The notes: generated from the sequence alone by a model not told the origin. A stretch of 64,000 nt of DNA from Streptomyces sp. YIM 130001 (GCF_003574445.1 NZ_KZ984551.1:1-64000); one strand, 5' to 3'. Counted from the first letter of the stretch, positions 53,667 through 63,961 are shown. A program made the numbers and translations.

Positions 53667-55532
53667 ATGGACTTCGGCACGCAGGGCTCGGTGGCCCCGG
53701 CCGACCTGGCCTGGCTTCGGGGCGTCGACGCCTACACGATGGGGGCCTATCCGCAGGCCGAGGAGGAGTTCCGGGCGGCGGTGCGGATCGATCCGTCCAT
53801 GGCGGACGGCTGGCTCGGGCTGCACGCCCTGCGCATCGACACCACCAACGCGCTGCTGCGCATGCACCGGCACCGCGACCGCTTCGGCGACCAGCGCGCA
53901 CGGCACCGCCGCACGCTCAACTCCTGGTACTGGCTGGGCTGGTGGGTTCAGCCGGTGCTCGAGTCACCGCGTGATCTGCTGCTCGCACACGCCTCGCACT
54001 GGCTCGACGGGCGGCACGTACCCGATCTCGACCGGGCACTGGCCGGACTGCCGCCGGTCGACGCCGATCCGCAGGTGCGCTTCCTGCATGCCTGCCGCGC
54101 CTATCTGGTCAAGGACTGGGAGCACCTGGTCCGGCACACCGATCCGCTGATCGACGATCCCGTACTCGGCATCGAGGCGGGCCTGTTCGGCGGTATGGCC
54201 CGCGTACGCCTGGAGATGTACGGGCACGCCGAACCGCTGCTCTCGGCGGCCCTGATGCGCTGCCGCAGCGAGCAGCCGCAGCGCAAGGAACTGCGGTACT
54301 GGCTGGCCCGCGCCCACGAGGGCACCGGCCGGACGGCCGCCGCGCTGCCGCTGTACCGCGCGGTGCACCGGGTCGACGCGACGTTCATGGACACCTCCGC
54401 GCGCCTCGCCGCGATCTCCGAGGGCGACGGCTACGACGAGACCTTCGACCTGGCCCCCTTCTCGCTGGCCGGGGTGGGCCAGGACGTGGTCGACGCCCAG
54501 GAGTCGGGCGACGGGATCTTCGGCAGCGACGGCCGGGACCTGCGGCTCGGCGCGGACCCCGATCCCGAGGCCGGCGCGGCGATGACGCCGGCGGACCCGG
54601 TCCGGGAGAAGGCCGTCTTCCCGGTGCAGCCCGGTCCCTCGCAGCTGCCTGCCGGACCCTCTGATCCGGCGCTGCTGCAGGAGGCGCTCGCCGAACTCGA
54701 GCAGATGGTCGGCCTGGAGCCGGTCAAACGACAAGTCAAGGCGCTCTCGGCGCAGTTGCGGATGGCCCGGCTGCGCACCGGCCAGGGTCTGCCGGTGCAG
54801 CCACCGAAGCGGCACTTCGTCTTCTCCGGCCCGTCGGGTACGGGCAAGACAACGGTGGCGCGGATCCTGGGCCGGGTGTTCTACGCCCTCGGGCTGCTCG
54901 GCGGCGACCATCTGGTCGAGGCCCAGCGAGCCGATCTGGTGGGCGAGTTCCTCGGCCAGACCGCGGTGAAGGCGAACGAGCTGATCGACTCGGCGATCGG
55001 CGGGGTGCTCTTCGTCGACGAGGCGTACGCGCTGTCCAACTCGGGCTACAGCAAGGGCGACGCGTACGGCGACGAGGCCCTGCAGGTACTGCTCAAGCGC
55101 GCGGAGGACAACCGCGACCACCTGGTGGTGATCCTCGCCGGGTACCCCGAGGGCATGGACCGGCTGCTCGCCGCGAACCCCGGCCTCGGCTCGCGCTTCA
55201 CCACACGCGTCGACTTCCCCTCGTACCGGCCGCTCGAACTCACCGCGATCGGCGAGGTGTTGGCCGGGGACAACGGCGACGTCTGGGACGTGGAGTCGCT
55301 GGAGGAGCTGCGCTCGATCAGCGGCCACGTGGTCGACCAGGGATGGATCGACGAGCTGGGCAACGGACGGTTCCTGCGGACGCTGTACGAGAAGAGCTGC
55401 GCCTACCGGGACCTGAGGCTGTCCGGATTCACCGCGACGCCGTCGCGGGACGACCTGGCGACGCTGCGGCTGCCGGACCTCATGCAGGCGTACGGGGAAG
55501 TGCTGTCCGGACGCGAGCCACGGCCGAACTAG
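53667..55532 (+). CDS. CbxX/CfqX-type AAA+ ATPase with TPR-like domain
   Basis: This 621-residue protein has a helical TPR-like N-terminal domain (AYTMGAYPQAEEEFRAAV) and a C-terminal AAA+ domain: Walker A FSGPSGTGKTTVARIL and Walker B GVLFVDEAYALS. The layout is like EccA of type VII secretion and CbxX. No other ESX gene is nearby, so it may serve another complex. ATG at 53667 has GGGGGGACGGG upstream and gives MDFGTQGS; an in-frame ATG at 53487 (MTLHPS) is an alternative. Confidence 0.87.
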   Translation: MDFGTQGSVAPADLAWLRGVDAYTMGAYPQAEEEFRAAVRIDPSMADGWLGLHALRIDTTNALLRMHRHRDRFGDQRARHRRTLNSWYWLGWWVQPVLESPRDLLLAHASHWLDGRHVPDLDRALAGLPPVDADPQVRFLHACRAYLVKDWEHLVRHTDPLIDDPVLGIEAGLFGGMARVRLEMYGHAEPLLSAALMRCRSEQPQRKELRYWLARAHEGTGRTAAALPLYRAVHRVDATFMDTSARLAAISEGDGYDETFDLAPFSLAGVGQDVVDAQESGDGIFGSDGRDLRLGADPDPEAGAAMTPADPVREKAVFPVQPGPSQLPAGPSDPALLQEALAELEQMVGLEPVKRQVKALSAQLRMARLRTGQGLPVQPPKRHFVFSGPSGTGKTTVARILGRVFYALGLLGGDHLVEAQRADLVGEFLGQTAVKANELIDSAIGGVLFVDEAYALSNSGYSKGDAYGDEALQVLLKRAEDNRDHLVVILAGYPEGMDRLLAANPGLGSRFTTRVDFPSYRPLELTAIGEVLAGDNGDVWDVESLEELRSISGHVVDQGWIDELGNGRFLRTLYEKSCAYRDLRLSGFTATPSRDDLATLRLPDLMQAYGEVLSGREPRPN

Positions 55533-55558
55533 GCCCCGCACCGACGGCCCCCGGCGCC

Positions 55559-55996
55559 CTAGCCGCCGGCGGGACCCGCTTCGACCAGGTCCCGGAGTGC
55601 CCGTGCGTCCTCGATCGCCCGCTCCTTCGCGATACCCGGCTGGATCCCCATCGCCGGGAGGCTGGTGCCGTCGCTCAGGTCGAGGAAGACCCAGGCGTCG
55701 CCCGGACGAAGGTTGACCTGGACGATCTCCGCCCAGGCGAGGCGGCGCGTGGTGGTCAGATTGATCACCGTGACACCGCCCTCGTCGGCGACGACCTTGG
55801 GCCGGGCGAGCAGGAGCAGCACTCCGAGGATCAGTACGCCGGTGAAGACGAAGCTGATCCGCTCCCCCGGACCGAGGTTCTCGAGCAGCAGGGCGACCGC
55901 GGTGATGACGGCCAGGATGGCGACGCCGGAGGCGATCAGCACCGCGCGGGTACGGGCGGGCCTGAAGGTGACGGGAAGGGTCGGCAGGGTGGACAT
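55559..55996 (-). CDS. PH-domain membrane protein
   Basis: This 145-residue protein has two membrane segments (VLIASGVAILAVITAVALLL and ISFVFTGVLILGVLLLLA) followed by a PH-like domain (VTVINLTTTRRLAWAEIVQV). Such proteins are common in actinobacteria without a known role. ATG at 55996 lies 12 bases after hisG and it is the last gene of the rib-his operon. Confidence 0.85.
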   Translation of the reverse strand: MSTLPTLPVTFRPARTRAVLIASGVAILAVITAVALLLENLGPGERISFVFTGVLILGVLLLLARPKVVADEGGVTVINLTTTRRLAWAEIVQVNLRPGDAWVFLDLSDGTSLPAMGIQPGIAKERAIEDARALRDLVEAGPAGG

Positions 55997-56008
55997 GACG
56001 CAGTCCCG

Positions 56009-56857
56009 TCAGAGCCGGCAGGCGTGGATCGCGGTGGTCAGGATGGCCCGGGCGCCGATCTGGTAGAGGTCGTCCATGATCCGCTGGGCGTCCTTGGCGG
56101 GCACCATCGCACGGACGGCGACCCAACCCTCGTTGTGCAGCGGGGAGATGGTGGGCGACTCGAGACCGGGGGTGAGGGCGACGGCCTGCTCCAGGTGCTC
56201 GGCCCGGCAGTCGTAGTCCATCATCACGTACGTCCTGGCGACCAGGACGCCCTGCAGGCGGCGCAGGAACTGCTGGACCTTCGGCTCGTCGGATCCCTCG
56301 CCACTGCGGCGGATGACGACGGCCTCGGACTGCATGATCGGCTCGCCGATCACCTCGAGACCGGCGTTGCGCAAGCTGGTGCCGGTCTCCACGACATCGG
56401 CGATGACCTGGGCGACACCGAGCTCGATGGCCGTCTCCACGGCGCCGTCGAGGTGCACGACGGAGGCGTCGACACCCTTGTCGGCGAAGTGCTTGGCGAC
56501 GATGCCCTCGTAGGAGGTGGCGATCGTCAGGCCGCCGAAGTCGGTGAGGCCGGTGGCCGTCCCGGGGCGGGTGGCGAAGCGGAAGGTCGAGCGGCCGAAG
56601 CCGAGGGGCAGGATCTCCTCGGCGTTCGCCCCGGAGTCGATCAGCAGGTCGCGGCCGGTGATGCCGATGTCGAGCTTCCCGGACGAGACGTAGATCGCGA
56701 TGTCACGCGGGCGGAGGTAGAAGAACTCCACCTCGTTCGTCTGGTCGATCGCGACGAGTTGCTTGGACTCGCGGCGCTGCTGGTAACCGGCCTCATGCAG
56801 CATCTCCGCCGCAGGTCCTGACAGGGAACCCTTGTTGGGGACGGCGATGCGCAGCAT
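56009..56857 (-). CDS. hisG: ATP phosphoribosyltransferase
   Basis: This 282-residue long-form enzyme catalyses the first step of histidine synthesis, PRPP + ATP to PR-ATP. MLRIAVPNKGSLSGPAAEML and the C-terminal regulatory domain (IGARAILTTAIHACRL) are complete, so it does not need HisZ. ATG at 56857. hisE lies upstream with a 61-base gap; both are in the rib operon. Confidence 0.96.
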   Translation of the reverse strand: MLRIAVPNKGSLSGPAAEMLHEAGYQQRRESKQLVAIDQTNEVEFFYLRPRDIAIYVSSGKLDIGITGRDLLIDSGANAEEILPLGFGRSTFRFATRPGTATGLTDFGGLTIATSYEGIVAKHFADKGVDASVVHLDGAVETAIELGVAQVIADVVETGTSLRNAGLEVIGEPIMQSEAVVIRRSGEGSDEPKVQQFLRRLQGVLVARTYVMMDYDCRAEHLEQAVALTPGLESPTISPLHNEGWVAVRAMVPAKDAQRIMDDLYQIGARAILTTAIHACRL

Positions 56858-56918
56858 GAGGTCGGCTTCCTTCGTTCGGTGCGTGACGGGGTGAGGACAG
56901 GCTGGGAGAGCGGGTGGA

Positions 56919-57191
56919 TCAGAGGTGGGCGTACACGTCGTCGAGGGAGATGCCGCGGGCGACCATCATCACCTGTACGTGGTACAGGAGCTGGGAGATC
57001 TCCTCGGCGGCGGCTTCCTTGCCCTCGTGCTCGGCTGCCATCCAGACTTCGGCGGCCTCTTCGACGACCTTCTTGCCGATGGCATGGACGCCCTTGTCCA
57101 CCAGCTCGGCGGTACGGGAGGTGGCGGGGTCGCCCTCGGCGGCCTTGTGCTGGAGCTCGACGAAGAGCTCCTCGAACGTCTTCTTGGACAT
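56919..57191 (-). CDS. hisE: Phosphoribosyl-ATP pyrophosphatase
   Basis: This 90-residue enzyme hydrolyses PR-ATP to PR-AMP, the second histidine step. It has the MazG-like [19 protein letters not shown] metal motif and [18 protein letters not shown] at 57191 was chosen; the longer frame upstream has no site. hisG follows. Confidence 0.95.
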   Translation of the reverse strand: MSKKTFEELFVELQHKAAEGDPATSRTAELVDKGVHAIGKKVVEEAAEVWMAAEHEGKEAAAEEISQLLYHVQVMMVARGISLDDVYAHL

Positions 57192-57271
57192 GGTGCTGCT
57201 CACTCTACGCGGACCGGCGACAGCGGCGCTCAGCGCCTCCCGCGGCTCCGGGACGGACGGGAACGGTGCGG

Positions 57272-57757
57272 TCAGCGCCAGGGCTCGGTGACGGTACGCA
57301 GGGTGGCAGCGGTCGCGACGGCGGCGGTGACGGCCTCGTGGCCCTTGTCCTCGGTGGAGCCCTCGAGCCCGGCCCGGTCCAGGGCCTGCTGCTCGGTGTC
57401 GCAGGTCAGGACGCCGAAACCGATCGGGACTCCGGTGTCGACGGACACCTGGGTGAGGCCCTGGGTGACGCCCTGGCAGACGTACTCGAAGTGCGGGGTG
57501 CCGCCGCGGATGACGACGCCGAGGGCGACGACGGCGTCGTAACCGCGGCCGGCCAGCTGCCCCGCGACGACCGGGAGCTCGAAGCTGCCGGGGACGCGCA
57601 GCAGGGTCGGCTCGTCGATGCCGAGGTCGCCGAGGGCCCGCAGGGCGCCGTTCACGAGGCCGTCCATGACTTGGGTGTGCCACTGGGCCGCGATGACCGC
57701 GACCCGCAGATCGCCGCAGTTCTTCACACTGAGTTCGGGTGCGCCCTTGCCGCTCAC
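57272..57757 (-). CDS. ribH: Lumazine synthase
   Basis: This 161-residue enzyme makes 6,7-dimethyl-8-ribityllumazine. [39 protein letters not shown] and the C-terminal [10 protein letters not shown] are typical, with the catalytic His in [11 protein letters not shown] at 57757 has GAGGAGAG upstream. It lies 54 bases after ribBA. Confidence 0.96.
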   Translation of the reverse strand: MSGKGAPELSVKNCGDLRVAVIAAQWHTQVMDGLVNGALRALGDLGIDEPTLLRVPGSFELPVVAGQLAGRGYDAVVALGVVIRGGTPHFEYVCQGVTQGLTQVSVDTGVPIGFGVLTCDTEQQALDRAGLEGSTEDKGHEAVTAAVATAATLRTVTEPWR

Positions 57758-57811
57758 GTCTCTCCTCGGGGTGGTGGTGCCTGGTCGTTCGGTCGGTGCT
57801 GTCGGAATGTC

Positions 57812-59089
57812 TCAGCGGGCGTCGAGCCACGGCAGGTCGTGACCCATCCGGTCCCGCTTGGTGCGCAGGTAGCGCAGATTGTGCTCGCCCGCCTCGACGG
57901 GCATGGTCTCCCGGCCGCTGACGCGCAGTCCGTGGCGGACCAGGGCTGCCGACTTCTCCGGGTTGTTGGTCATCAGGCGTACGCCCTCGACACCGAGGTC
58001 GCGCAGGATCTGCGCGCCCGCACCGTAGTCGCGGGCGTCGGCGGGCAGGCCGAGCTCCAGATTGGCGTCCAGGGTGTCGCGGCCGCGCTCTTGAAGTTCG
58101 TAGGCGCGCAGCTTGGAGAGCAGGCCGATGCCGCGGCCCTCGTGGCCGCGCAGGTAGACGACGACTCCGCGGCCCTCCTGGGTGATCCGGGCGAGCGCGT
58201 TCTCCAGTTGGGGGCCGCAGTCGCAGCGCAGGGAGTGGAAGACGTCACCGGTCAGGCACTCGGAATGCAGCCGGACCAGTACGTCCTCGCCGTCCTCGGC
58301 GCCGTTCAGGTCGCCGTGGACGAGCGCTACGTGCTCCACGCCGTCGACGGTGGAGCGGTAGCCGTACGCGGTGAACTCGCCGTAGGAGGTGGGCAGTCGG
58401 ACCTCCGCCTCGCGGCGCACGGTGGGTTCGCTGGTGCGCCGGTAGGCGATCAGGTCCTCGATGGAGATGAGCGTCAGGCCGTGCTTGCGGGCGAAGGGGA
58501 CGAGCTCCGGCAGCCGCAGCATCCGGCCGTCCTCTCCGGCGATCTCGACGATCGCGCCGGCCGGCCGCAGACCGGCGAGGCGGGCGAGGTCGACGGCGGC
58601 CTCGGTGTGGCCGTTGCGCGCCAGTACGCCGCCGGGCCTGGCCCGTAGCGGGAAGATGTGGCCGGGCCGCACGAAGTCGTCGGGCGCCGCCTCGCCGCCG
58701 GCCAGGAGCTGGAGCGTGGCCGCGCGGTCGGCGGCCGAGATGCCGGTGGTGACGCCGTGCGCGGGCCCGGCGTCCACCGAGACGGTGAACGCGGTGCCCA
58801 TCGACTCGGTGTTGTCCTGGACCATCTGCGGCAGCCGCAGCCGGTCCAGTTCGGCGCCTTCCATCGGCGCGCAGATCAGGCCGCGGCACTCGCTCATCAT
58901 GAAGGCGACGACCTCCGGGGTCGCCATCTCGGCCGCGATGACGAGGTCGCCCTCGTTCTCGCGGTCCTCGTCGTCGACCACGACGACCGGGCGTCCGGCC
59001 GCGATGTCGGCGATGGCCTGCTCGACCGGGTCGAGGCCCGGTGCGCCGGCGTCCGTGGCGTCCGTGGGCCGCAGGGGGATGGCGTTCAT
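57812..59089 (-). CDS. ribBA: DHBP synthase / GTP cyclohydrolase II fusion
   Basis: This 425-residue protein makes both riboflavin precursors. The N-terminal half (about 1-215) is DHBP synthase ([18 protein letters not shown]). The C-terminal half is GTP cyclohydrolase II with the zinc motif [15 protein letters not shown] and [13 protein letters not shown] at 59089 has AAGGAG upstream and overlaps the ribM stop as ATGA, so translation is coupled. Confidence 0.97.
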   Translation of the reverse strand: MNAIPLRPTDATDAGAPGLDPVEQAIADIAAGRPVVVVDDEDRENEGDLVIAAEMATPEVVAFMMSECRGLICAPMEGAELDRLRLPQMVQDNTESMGTAFTVSVDAGPAHGVTTGISAADRAATLQLLAGGEAAPDDFVRPGHIFPLRARPGGVLARNGHTEAAVDLARLAGLRPAGAIVEIAGEDGRMLRLPELVPFARKHGLTLISIEDLIAYRRTSEPTVRREAEVRLPTSYGEFTAYGYRSTVDGVEHVALVHGDLNGAEDGEDVLVRLHSECLTGDVFHSLRCDCGPQLENALARITQEGRGVVVYLRGHEGRGIGLLSKLRAYELQERGRDTLDANLELGLPADARDYGAGAQILRDLGVEGVRLMTNNPEKSAALVRHGLRVSGRETMPVEAGEHNLRYLRTKRDRMGHDLPWLDAR

Positions 59090-59736
59090 GCCGGGGCTCC
59101 TTCGAGGACGGGTGCGGTGGCGCGGGACCGCTGCCACCAGTCGCGCATCCCCCACAGCACGAGGGCGAGGTAGATCACGTACACGAGACCGGAGAAGGCC
59201 AGGCCGCTGTGGAAGGCGAGCGGCACGCCGACCAGGTCGACGAGGAGCCAGGCGAACCAGAACTCCACCAGACCGCGGGCCTGCGCGATCATCGCGACGA
59301 GCGTGCCGACGAAAATGTAGGCGTCGGCCCACGGGCTCCAGGACAGGGTCGGGAACGCCGAGAAGATCCCGCCGACGGCGAGGGTGCCGGCGACGGCGCC
59401 CGCGACCAGCAGTCCGCGTTCCTTCCAGCTCGCGAAGCGCACCGCGATGGTGCCGTCCTGTGCCTGCTGTCGGCCGCGCTGCCACTGCCGCCAGCCCCAC
59501 AGGGCGACGCCTATGACGAGCAGTTGCTTGCCGACACCGCCGGGCAGGTCGGCCCAGGCGTACGCGCTGACCAGGATCAGGCCGGAGAGGAACTGCACGG
59601 GCCAGGTCCAGATCGAGCGCCACCAGCCGAGTGCGAGGGCGGCCAGGCCGATGCTGTTGCCTGCCATGTCGGACCAGATGACCTCCTGGCCGAAGACGTG
59701 GAAAGCCTCGGAGTTCAGCCAGTCGAGGATGCTCAT
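59086..59736 (-). CDS. ribM: PnuC-type flavin transporter (RibM)
   Basis: This 216-residue PnuC-family membrane protein has about seven segments ([38 protein letters not shown]). Its place inside the rib operon, coupled to ribBA and ribE by ATGA overlaps on both sides, matches RibM, the facilitator for riboflavin in S. davaonensis. It probably carries riboflavin rather than nicotinamide riboside. Confidence 0.88.
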   Translation of the reverse strand: MSILDWLNSEAFHVFGQEVIWSDMAGNSIGLAALALGWWRSIWTWPVQFLSGLILVSAYAWADLPGGVGKQLLVIGVALWGWRQWQRGRQQAQDGTIAVRFASWKERGLLVAGAVAGTLAVGGIFSAFPTLSWSPWADAYIFVGTLVAMIAQARGLVEFWFAWLLVDLVGVPLAFHSGLAFSGLVYVIYLALVLWGMRDWWQRSRATAPVLEGAPA

Positions 59737-60347
59737 CGGGCGGTCTCCCGGTCCTGGCCGTCGGCGCCGAGGAGTCGCTCGACGTACTTGGCGATGATGT
59801 CGACCTCGAGGTTGACCGGGTCGCCGGTCTGCTTCACGCCGAGGGTGGTGAGGGCGAGCGTGGTGGGGATGAGGCTGATGGTGAAGTAGTCGGGTCCGGC
59901 CTCGACGACGGTGAGGCTGACGCCGTCGACGGTGATGGAGCCCTTCTCGACGACGTAGCGGGCGAGTTGCGCCGGCAGGCCGATCCGGACGATCTCCCAG
60001 TGCTCGGAGGGCTCCCGGCCCAGGATCGTGCCGGTGCCGTCGACGTGGCCCTGCACGATGTGTCCGCCGAGCCGCGCGCCGACCGCGGTGGGCCGCTCCA
60101 GGTTGACCCGCGAGCCGGATTCGAGGACGCCGAGGCTGGACCGCTGCAGGGTCTCGGCCATCACGTCGGCGGTGAACTCGTCGCCGTCGTGCTCGACCAC
60201 CGTGAGACAGACGCCGTTGACGGCGATCGAGTCTCCGTGGCGGGCGCCGTCGGTGACGACGGGGCCGCGCAGGCGAAAGCGCGAGGAGTCGCCGAGATTC
60301 TCCACGGCGGTGACCTCACCCAGCTCTTCGACGATTCCGGTGAACAC
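59733..60347 (-). CDS. ribE: Riboflavin synthase (alpha chain)
   Basis: This 204-residue enzyme makes riboflavin from two lumazines. Two lumazine-binding repeats are seen: [10 protein letters not shown] with [17 protein letters not shown], and [11 protein letters not shown] with [18 protein letters not shown] at 60347 is right at the end of ribD. The stop overlaps ribM as ATGA. Confidence 0.95.
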   Translation of the reverse strand: MFTGIVEELGEVTAVENLGDSSRFRLRGPVVTDGARHGDSIAVNGVCLTVVEHDGDEFTADVMAETLQRSSLGVLESGSRVNLERPTAVGARLGGHIVQGHVDGTGTILGREPSEHWEIVRIGLPAQLARYVVEKGSITVDGVSLTVVEAGPDYFTISLIPTTLALTTLGVKQTGDPVNLEVDIIAKYVERLLGADGQDRETAR

Positions 60348-60348
60348 G

Positions 60349-61479
60349 TCAGTGCTCCTTCGAGTTCGAGGCGGGGACGGCGGGGACGGCGGTCAGGCGA
60401 AGATCGGGTCCGATGCGGATGGACTCCGTCAACTCGAGTCGCAACGCGGCGGACAGCGTGCTGATTCCGGCGTCGCCGAGTGCCGCGGGTCCGGAACCGA
60501 GCAGTACGGGGGCGAGATAGCCGACGACACGGTCGACGGCACCGGCCGCGACGAAAGCGCCCGCGAGGGTGGGGCCGCCTTCGATCAGCACGGAGCGGAT
60601 GTCGCGCGCGTGCAGCGCGGCGAGCAGTGCGGTCACGTCGAGGCCGCCGGCGGCGCGCGGCAGTCGCAGCAGCTTTGCCGGGGAGCCGGCGGCCCACTCG
60701 GGCTCCGGTGCGTCCTGGGCGATCGCGACGAGGGCGGGCGCCGCGTCGTCGAGGATGCGGGCTCCGTCGCGTACCGCGGTGGCGTGGGTGTCGACGGCCA
60801 CCCGCAGGGGCTGTACGGCCACGGGGACATCGCGGACCGCGAGGTGCGGGTCGTCGGCGGTGACCGTGCCGGAGCCGACGACGACGGCGTCGCTCTCGGC
60901 GCGCAGCCGGTGGACGTCGGCGCGTGACTCGGCCGAGGTGATCCAGCGGCTACTGCGGTCGGCGGCGGCGATACGCCCGTCGAGGGTGGCGGCGTACTTC
61001 CAGGTGACGTGCGGGCGGCCGAGGCGGATCGAGGTGAGCCAGGCGGCGTTGCCGGTGGCGGCCTCGTCCTCCAGGAGTCCGGCGGCCACGTCCACACCCG
61101 CGTCGCGCAGGGTGCGAGAACCGCCGGTGGCGGAAGGGTTGGGGTCGCCGACCGCGTAGACGACGCGGGCGATGCCGGCGTCGACGAGGGCCTGGGCGCA
61201 CGGGCCGGTGCGGCCGGTGTGGTTGCAGGGTTCGAGGGTGACGACGGCGGTGCCGCCGCGGGCGCGCTCGCCGGCCGCGCGCAGGGCGTGGATCTCGGCG
61301 TGCGGTCCGCCGGCCCGCTCGTGGTGGCCTTCGCCCGCGGTCCGCCCGTCCGCGTCGAGGACGACGCAGCCGACGACCGGATTGGGGCTCGTGGCGCCGA
61401 GGCCGCGTGCGGCGAGGGCCACGGCGCGGCGCATGGCGGCACGCTCGTGGTCGGGCACTGCGGGTGCGGTGGCGGCCAC
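60349..61479 (-). CDS. ribD: Riboflavin deaminase/reductase
   Basis: This 376-residue bifunctional enzyme has an N-terminal deaminase (GPHAEIHALRAAGE zinc His and EPCNHTGRTGPC) and a C-terminal reductase (VTWKYAATLDGRIAA). It turns the GTP cyclohydrolase II product into the reduced pyrimidine. GTG at 61479 has AGGAGGA upstream; the frame is open further but runs into the riboswitch leader. It is the first gene of the operon under the FMN riboswitch. Confidence 0.95.
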   Translation of the reverse strand: MAATAPAVPDHERAAMRRAVALAARGLGATSPNPVVGCVVLDADGRTAGEGHHERAGGPHAEIHALRAAGERARGGTAVVTLEPCNHTGRTGPCAQALVDAGIARVVYAVGDPNPSATGGSRTLRDAGVDVAAGLLEDEAATGNAAWLTSIRLGRPHVTWKYAATLDGRIAAADRSSRWITSAESRADVHRLRAESDAVVVGSGTVTADDPHLAVRDVPVAVQPLRVAVDTHATAVRDGARILDDAAPALVAIAQDAPEPEWAAGSPAKLLRLPRAAGGLDVTALLAALHARDIRSVLIEGGPTLAGAFVAAGAVDRVVGYLAPVLLGSGPAALGDAGISTLSAALRLELTESIRIGPDLRLTAVPAVPASNSKEH

Positions 61480-61624
61480 CGGGTCCTCCTGCCTCTGTGG
61501 GCACGGACTCCGGGGCCTGTCGATGACGACAGAATTCAACGGAACAACGCATGAAGCTCGCCGGACACCGGCTGCCCACGAAGGGCGAAACCGACGGCGG
61601 CGCACCTCGGGGTGCTGATCCGCC

Positions 61625-61751
61625 GCGCACTGCCTCCCATCCGGACTTTCACCGTCGGTCCAGGAATTTCACCTGGTCAACCGGCCACTGGATGCGGCCG
61701 GGTCGCGGACTGTAACCGCCGGTTCGGAATTACACCGACCCCGGAGTGCGC
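61625..61751 (-). promoter_or_regulatory. FMN riboswitch (RFN element)
   Basis: On the minus strand the element begins GCGCACTCCGGGG and ends GGATGGGAGGCAGTGCGC, so arms GCGCACT and AGTGCGC (61745-61751 and 61625-61631) close P1. Conserved RFN blocks are seen, including GTAATTCCGAACCGGCGG, TACAGTCCGCGACC and GAAAGTCCGGATGGGAG. A 145-base region then leads to ribD. FMN should switch off the operon. Confidence 0.95.
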
Positions 61752-61969
61752 TGCTTCTGGTACACGGTCAGTGTGCCACGCCTGATCGTCGGCCAGGCGG
61801 GTGAGGGCTGTGGCCTCACTCACAGCGATCGTGGGCATACCTTCGGGACGCGGGTGTCGGGGGCGCCTGCCGGGGTCCGATGTCACGTCCGTGGGTACCC
61901 GGCGCGTCCTCGTTGCGTGCGGCGGCAGGCCGCCACGACAGCGCAGGCCCAGTACCGGGAGAGATGCAG

Positions 61970-62731
61970 ATGACCACCACCCTCGTGACCGGCGGCACCG
62001 GGACACTCGGCCGGCTCGTGTGCGACCGGCTGCGCGCACAGAGCCATGCCGTACGGGCGCTGAGCCGGCATGCCGAGGACTTTCCGGTGGACCTGATCAG
62101 CGGCACCGGCCTCGACCGCGCGGTACAGGGGGCCGAGGTGATCGTGCACTGCGCCAGCTCCCCGAAGGGCGGCGACGAACAGGCCGCGCGCCGTCTGATC
62201 GAGTCGGCCCGCCGGGCCGGAGCCGGACACATGGTCTACATCTCGATCGTGGGCGTGGACGACGTACCGCTCGGCTACTACCGCACCAAACGCCGGGTCG
62301 AGCGCCTCGTGGAGGAGTCGGGCCTCGGCTGGACGGTCCTGCGCACGACGCAGTTCCACGACCTGATCCTGCAGATCTCGCGGTACGCCGCCCGGCCGCC
62401 GCTCGCTCCGTTCCCGTCGGGGGTGTCGAGCCAGCCCGTCGCAGCGGCCGAAGTGGCAGACCGGCTCGCGGAGTTGGCGCTCGCGGGACCGGCGGGCAGG
62501 GTGGCGGACATGGGTGGGCCCGAGGCGCGCACCCTGCGCTCGCTCATCGGGGCGTACGCGGCGGCGGCCGGGGTGCGGCGTACGTTCGTTCCGGTCCGGC
62601 TGCCGGGTCGTACGTTCGCGGCGATGCGTGCGGGCGGGCTCCTCGCTCAGGACCGGGCGGTGGGCCGGACCACGTTCGAGGAGTTCCTGGCCGAGCGGGT
62701 GGCGGGCAGGCGGACGAGCGACAGGACTTAG
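61970..62731 (+). CDS. NmrA-like NAD(P)-binding protein
   Basis: This 253-residue Rossmann-fold protein starts MTTTLVTGGTGTLGRLVCDR and has a VYISIVGVDDVPLGYYR segment, like NmrA/atypical SDR proteins. It probably uses NADP in a reductase or sensor role. ATG at 61970 is best because GGGAGAG lies at correct spacing; ATG at 61964 is too close. It is divergent from the rib riboswitch and convergent with the ROK gene. Confidence 0.85.
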   Translation: MTTTLVTGGTGTLGRLVCDRLRAQSHAVRALSRHAEDFPVDLISGTGLDRAVQGAEVIVHCASSPKGGDEQAARRLIESARRAGAGHMVYISIVGVDDVPLGYYRTKRRVERLVEESGLGWTVLRTTQFHDLILQISRYAARPPLAPFPSGVSSQPVAAAEVADRLAELALAGPAGRVADMGGPEARTLRSLIGAYAAAAGVRRTFVPVRLPGRTFAAMRAGGLLAQDRAVGRTTFEEFLAERVAGRRTSDRT

Positions 62732-62793
62732 GGCTTGCCCGGCTTCAGGGTTCACTCGGCCCAGGGCTTGACCGGCTCAGGGCTTCCCCGGCG
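62731..62793. repeat. Imperfect GGGCTTG-type repeats
   Basis: GGGCTTGCCCGGCT (62731), GGGCTTGACCGGCT (62764) and GGGCTTCCCCGGCG (62780) lie between the NmrA stop and into the end of the ROK gene. They may be slippage products. Confidence 0.5.
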
Positions 62794-63961
62794 CGAACAG
62801 GTCGTTGTGGGCCATGTCCTGGGCGGTGAGCAGGGCGCCGCGGAGAACCGCGGTGCCGCCGAGTGCTCCCGCCCGTACCTCCGTGCGCAACGGTGAGAGC
62901 GCGGCGGCCCGTCGCTCGACGCGGTCCGCGAGGGCGGCGGCGCCGGCCCGGCCGATCGCGCCGCCGAGCAGCACGCATCCGGGGTCGAGGATCGCGGCGA
63001 CCGAGGCGACGCCGATGGCGAGCCGGTCCGCGAGGGCGTCGAGGTAGGCGGCGTAACGGCGTTCACCGGGAGCGGAGGCGGCCTGGCCGACCGCCGCGAC
63101 GGCCGCCGCCTCGTCCCCGGCACCGGCTTCGATCCCGTACTCGGCGGCCAGCGCACACACCGCGGCGGCACCGACGAGCGAGTGGAAGCCGCCGTCGCAG
63201 GAGCTCGCGGACGGCATCCCGATGGCGCCCGGCACCGGTAGAAAGCCGATCTCGCCGGCCCCGCCGCCCGCTCCGCGGCGCAGGCTGCCGTCGAGCATCA
63301 CGGCGGCCCCGATGCCGTGGCCGAGCCAGAGCATGACGAAGGTGTCGCGGTCCTGGACGGCGCCGACCCGCTGTTCGGCGACGGCGGCGAGGTTCGTCTC
63401 GTTCTGCACGACGACGGCCGCGGGAAGGCGTTCCCGCAGCACGTCCACGAGCCGGCGGTGCCAGGCGGGCAGGCCGGTGGTGTCGCGGAGTTGACCGGTG
63501 GCGGGGTCCACCAGGCCGGGCGCGCCGATCCCGACGCTGTGCAGCCGCCCGGCGCCCGATTCGGCGACGGCGGCCTCGAGCAGGGCTACGGCGTGCTGCA
63601 CGGCGGGTTCGGTCCCGGTGTCGTCGTCGATCGGCAGTGACTTCTCGGCCAGGACGGTGCCGAGCAGATCGGCGACGACGGCGGAGAGCCCCTCGGTGCG
63701 TACGTCGAGTGCGGCCAACTGGGCGCGGTCGGCAACGATTCCGTAGAGCCGGGCATTCGGTCCGCGGCGCTCCGCGCCCGCTTCGCCGACGACCGTGATC
63801 AGGCCGGACTCCTGGAGGCGTTCCACCAGGCCGGCGATGGTCGGCCGGGAGAGTCCGGTCAGCTGCTTCAGTTGCCCTGCGGTCAACGGGCCCTGCTGCC
63901 GCAGCAGTTCGAGGGCCGACCGGTCGTTGATCGCCCGGGCCGTACTCGGGGAAGCGGGCAT
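62777..63961 (-). CDS. ROK-family regulator
   Basis: This 394-residue ROK protein has an N-terminal helix-turn-helix (QGPLTAGQLKQLTGLSRPT) and a sugar-kinase-like fold (VGIGAPGLVDPATG, then AGEIGFLPVPG). The CxCGxxGC zinc motif normal in ROK members is missing, and the region reads GMPSASSCDGG. It is therefore probably a regulator without kinase activity. ATG at 63961. It is convergent with the NmrA-like gene. Confidence 0.87.
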   Translation of the reverse strand: MPASPSTARAINDRSALELLRQQGPLTAGQLKQLTGLSRPTIAGLVERLQESGLITVVGEAGAERRGPNARLYGIVADRAQLAALDVRTEGLSAVVADLLGTVLAEKSLPIDDDTGTEPAVQHAVALLEAAVAESGAGRLHSVGIGAPGLVDPATGQLRDTTGLPAWHRRLVDVLRERLPAAVVVQNETNLAAVAEQRVGAVQDRDTFVMLWLGHGIGAAVMLDGSLRRGAGGGAGEIGFLPVPGAIGMPSASSCDGGFHSLVGAAAVCALAAEYGIEAGAGDEAAAVAAVGQAASAPGERRYAAYLDALADRLAIGVASVAAILDPGCVLLGGAIGRAGAAALADRVERRAAALSPLRTEVRAGALGGTAVLRGALLTAQDMAHNDLFAPGKP

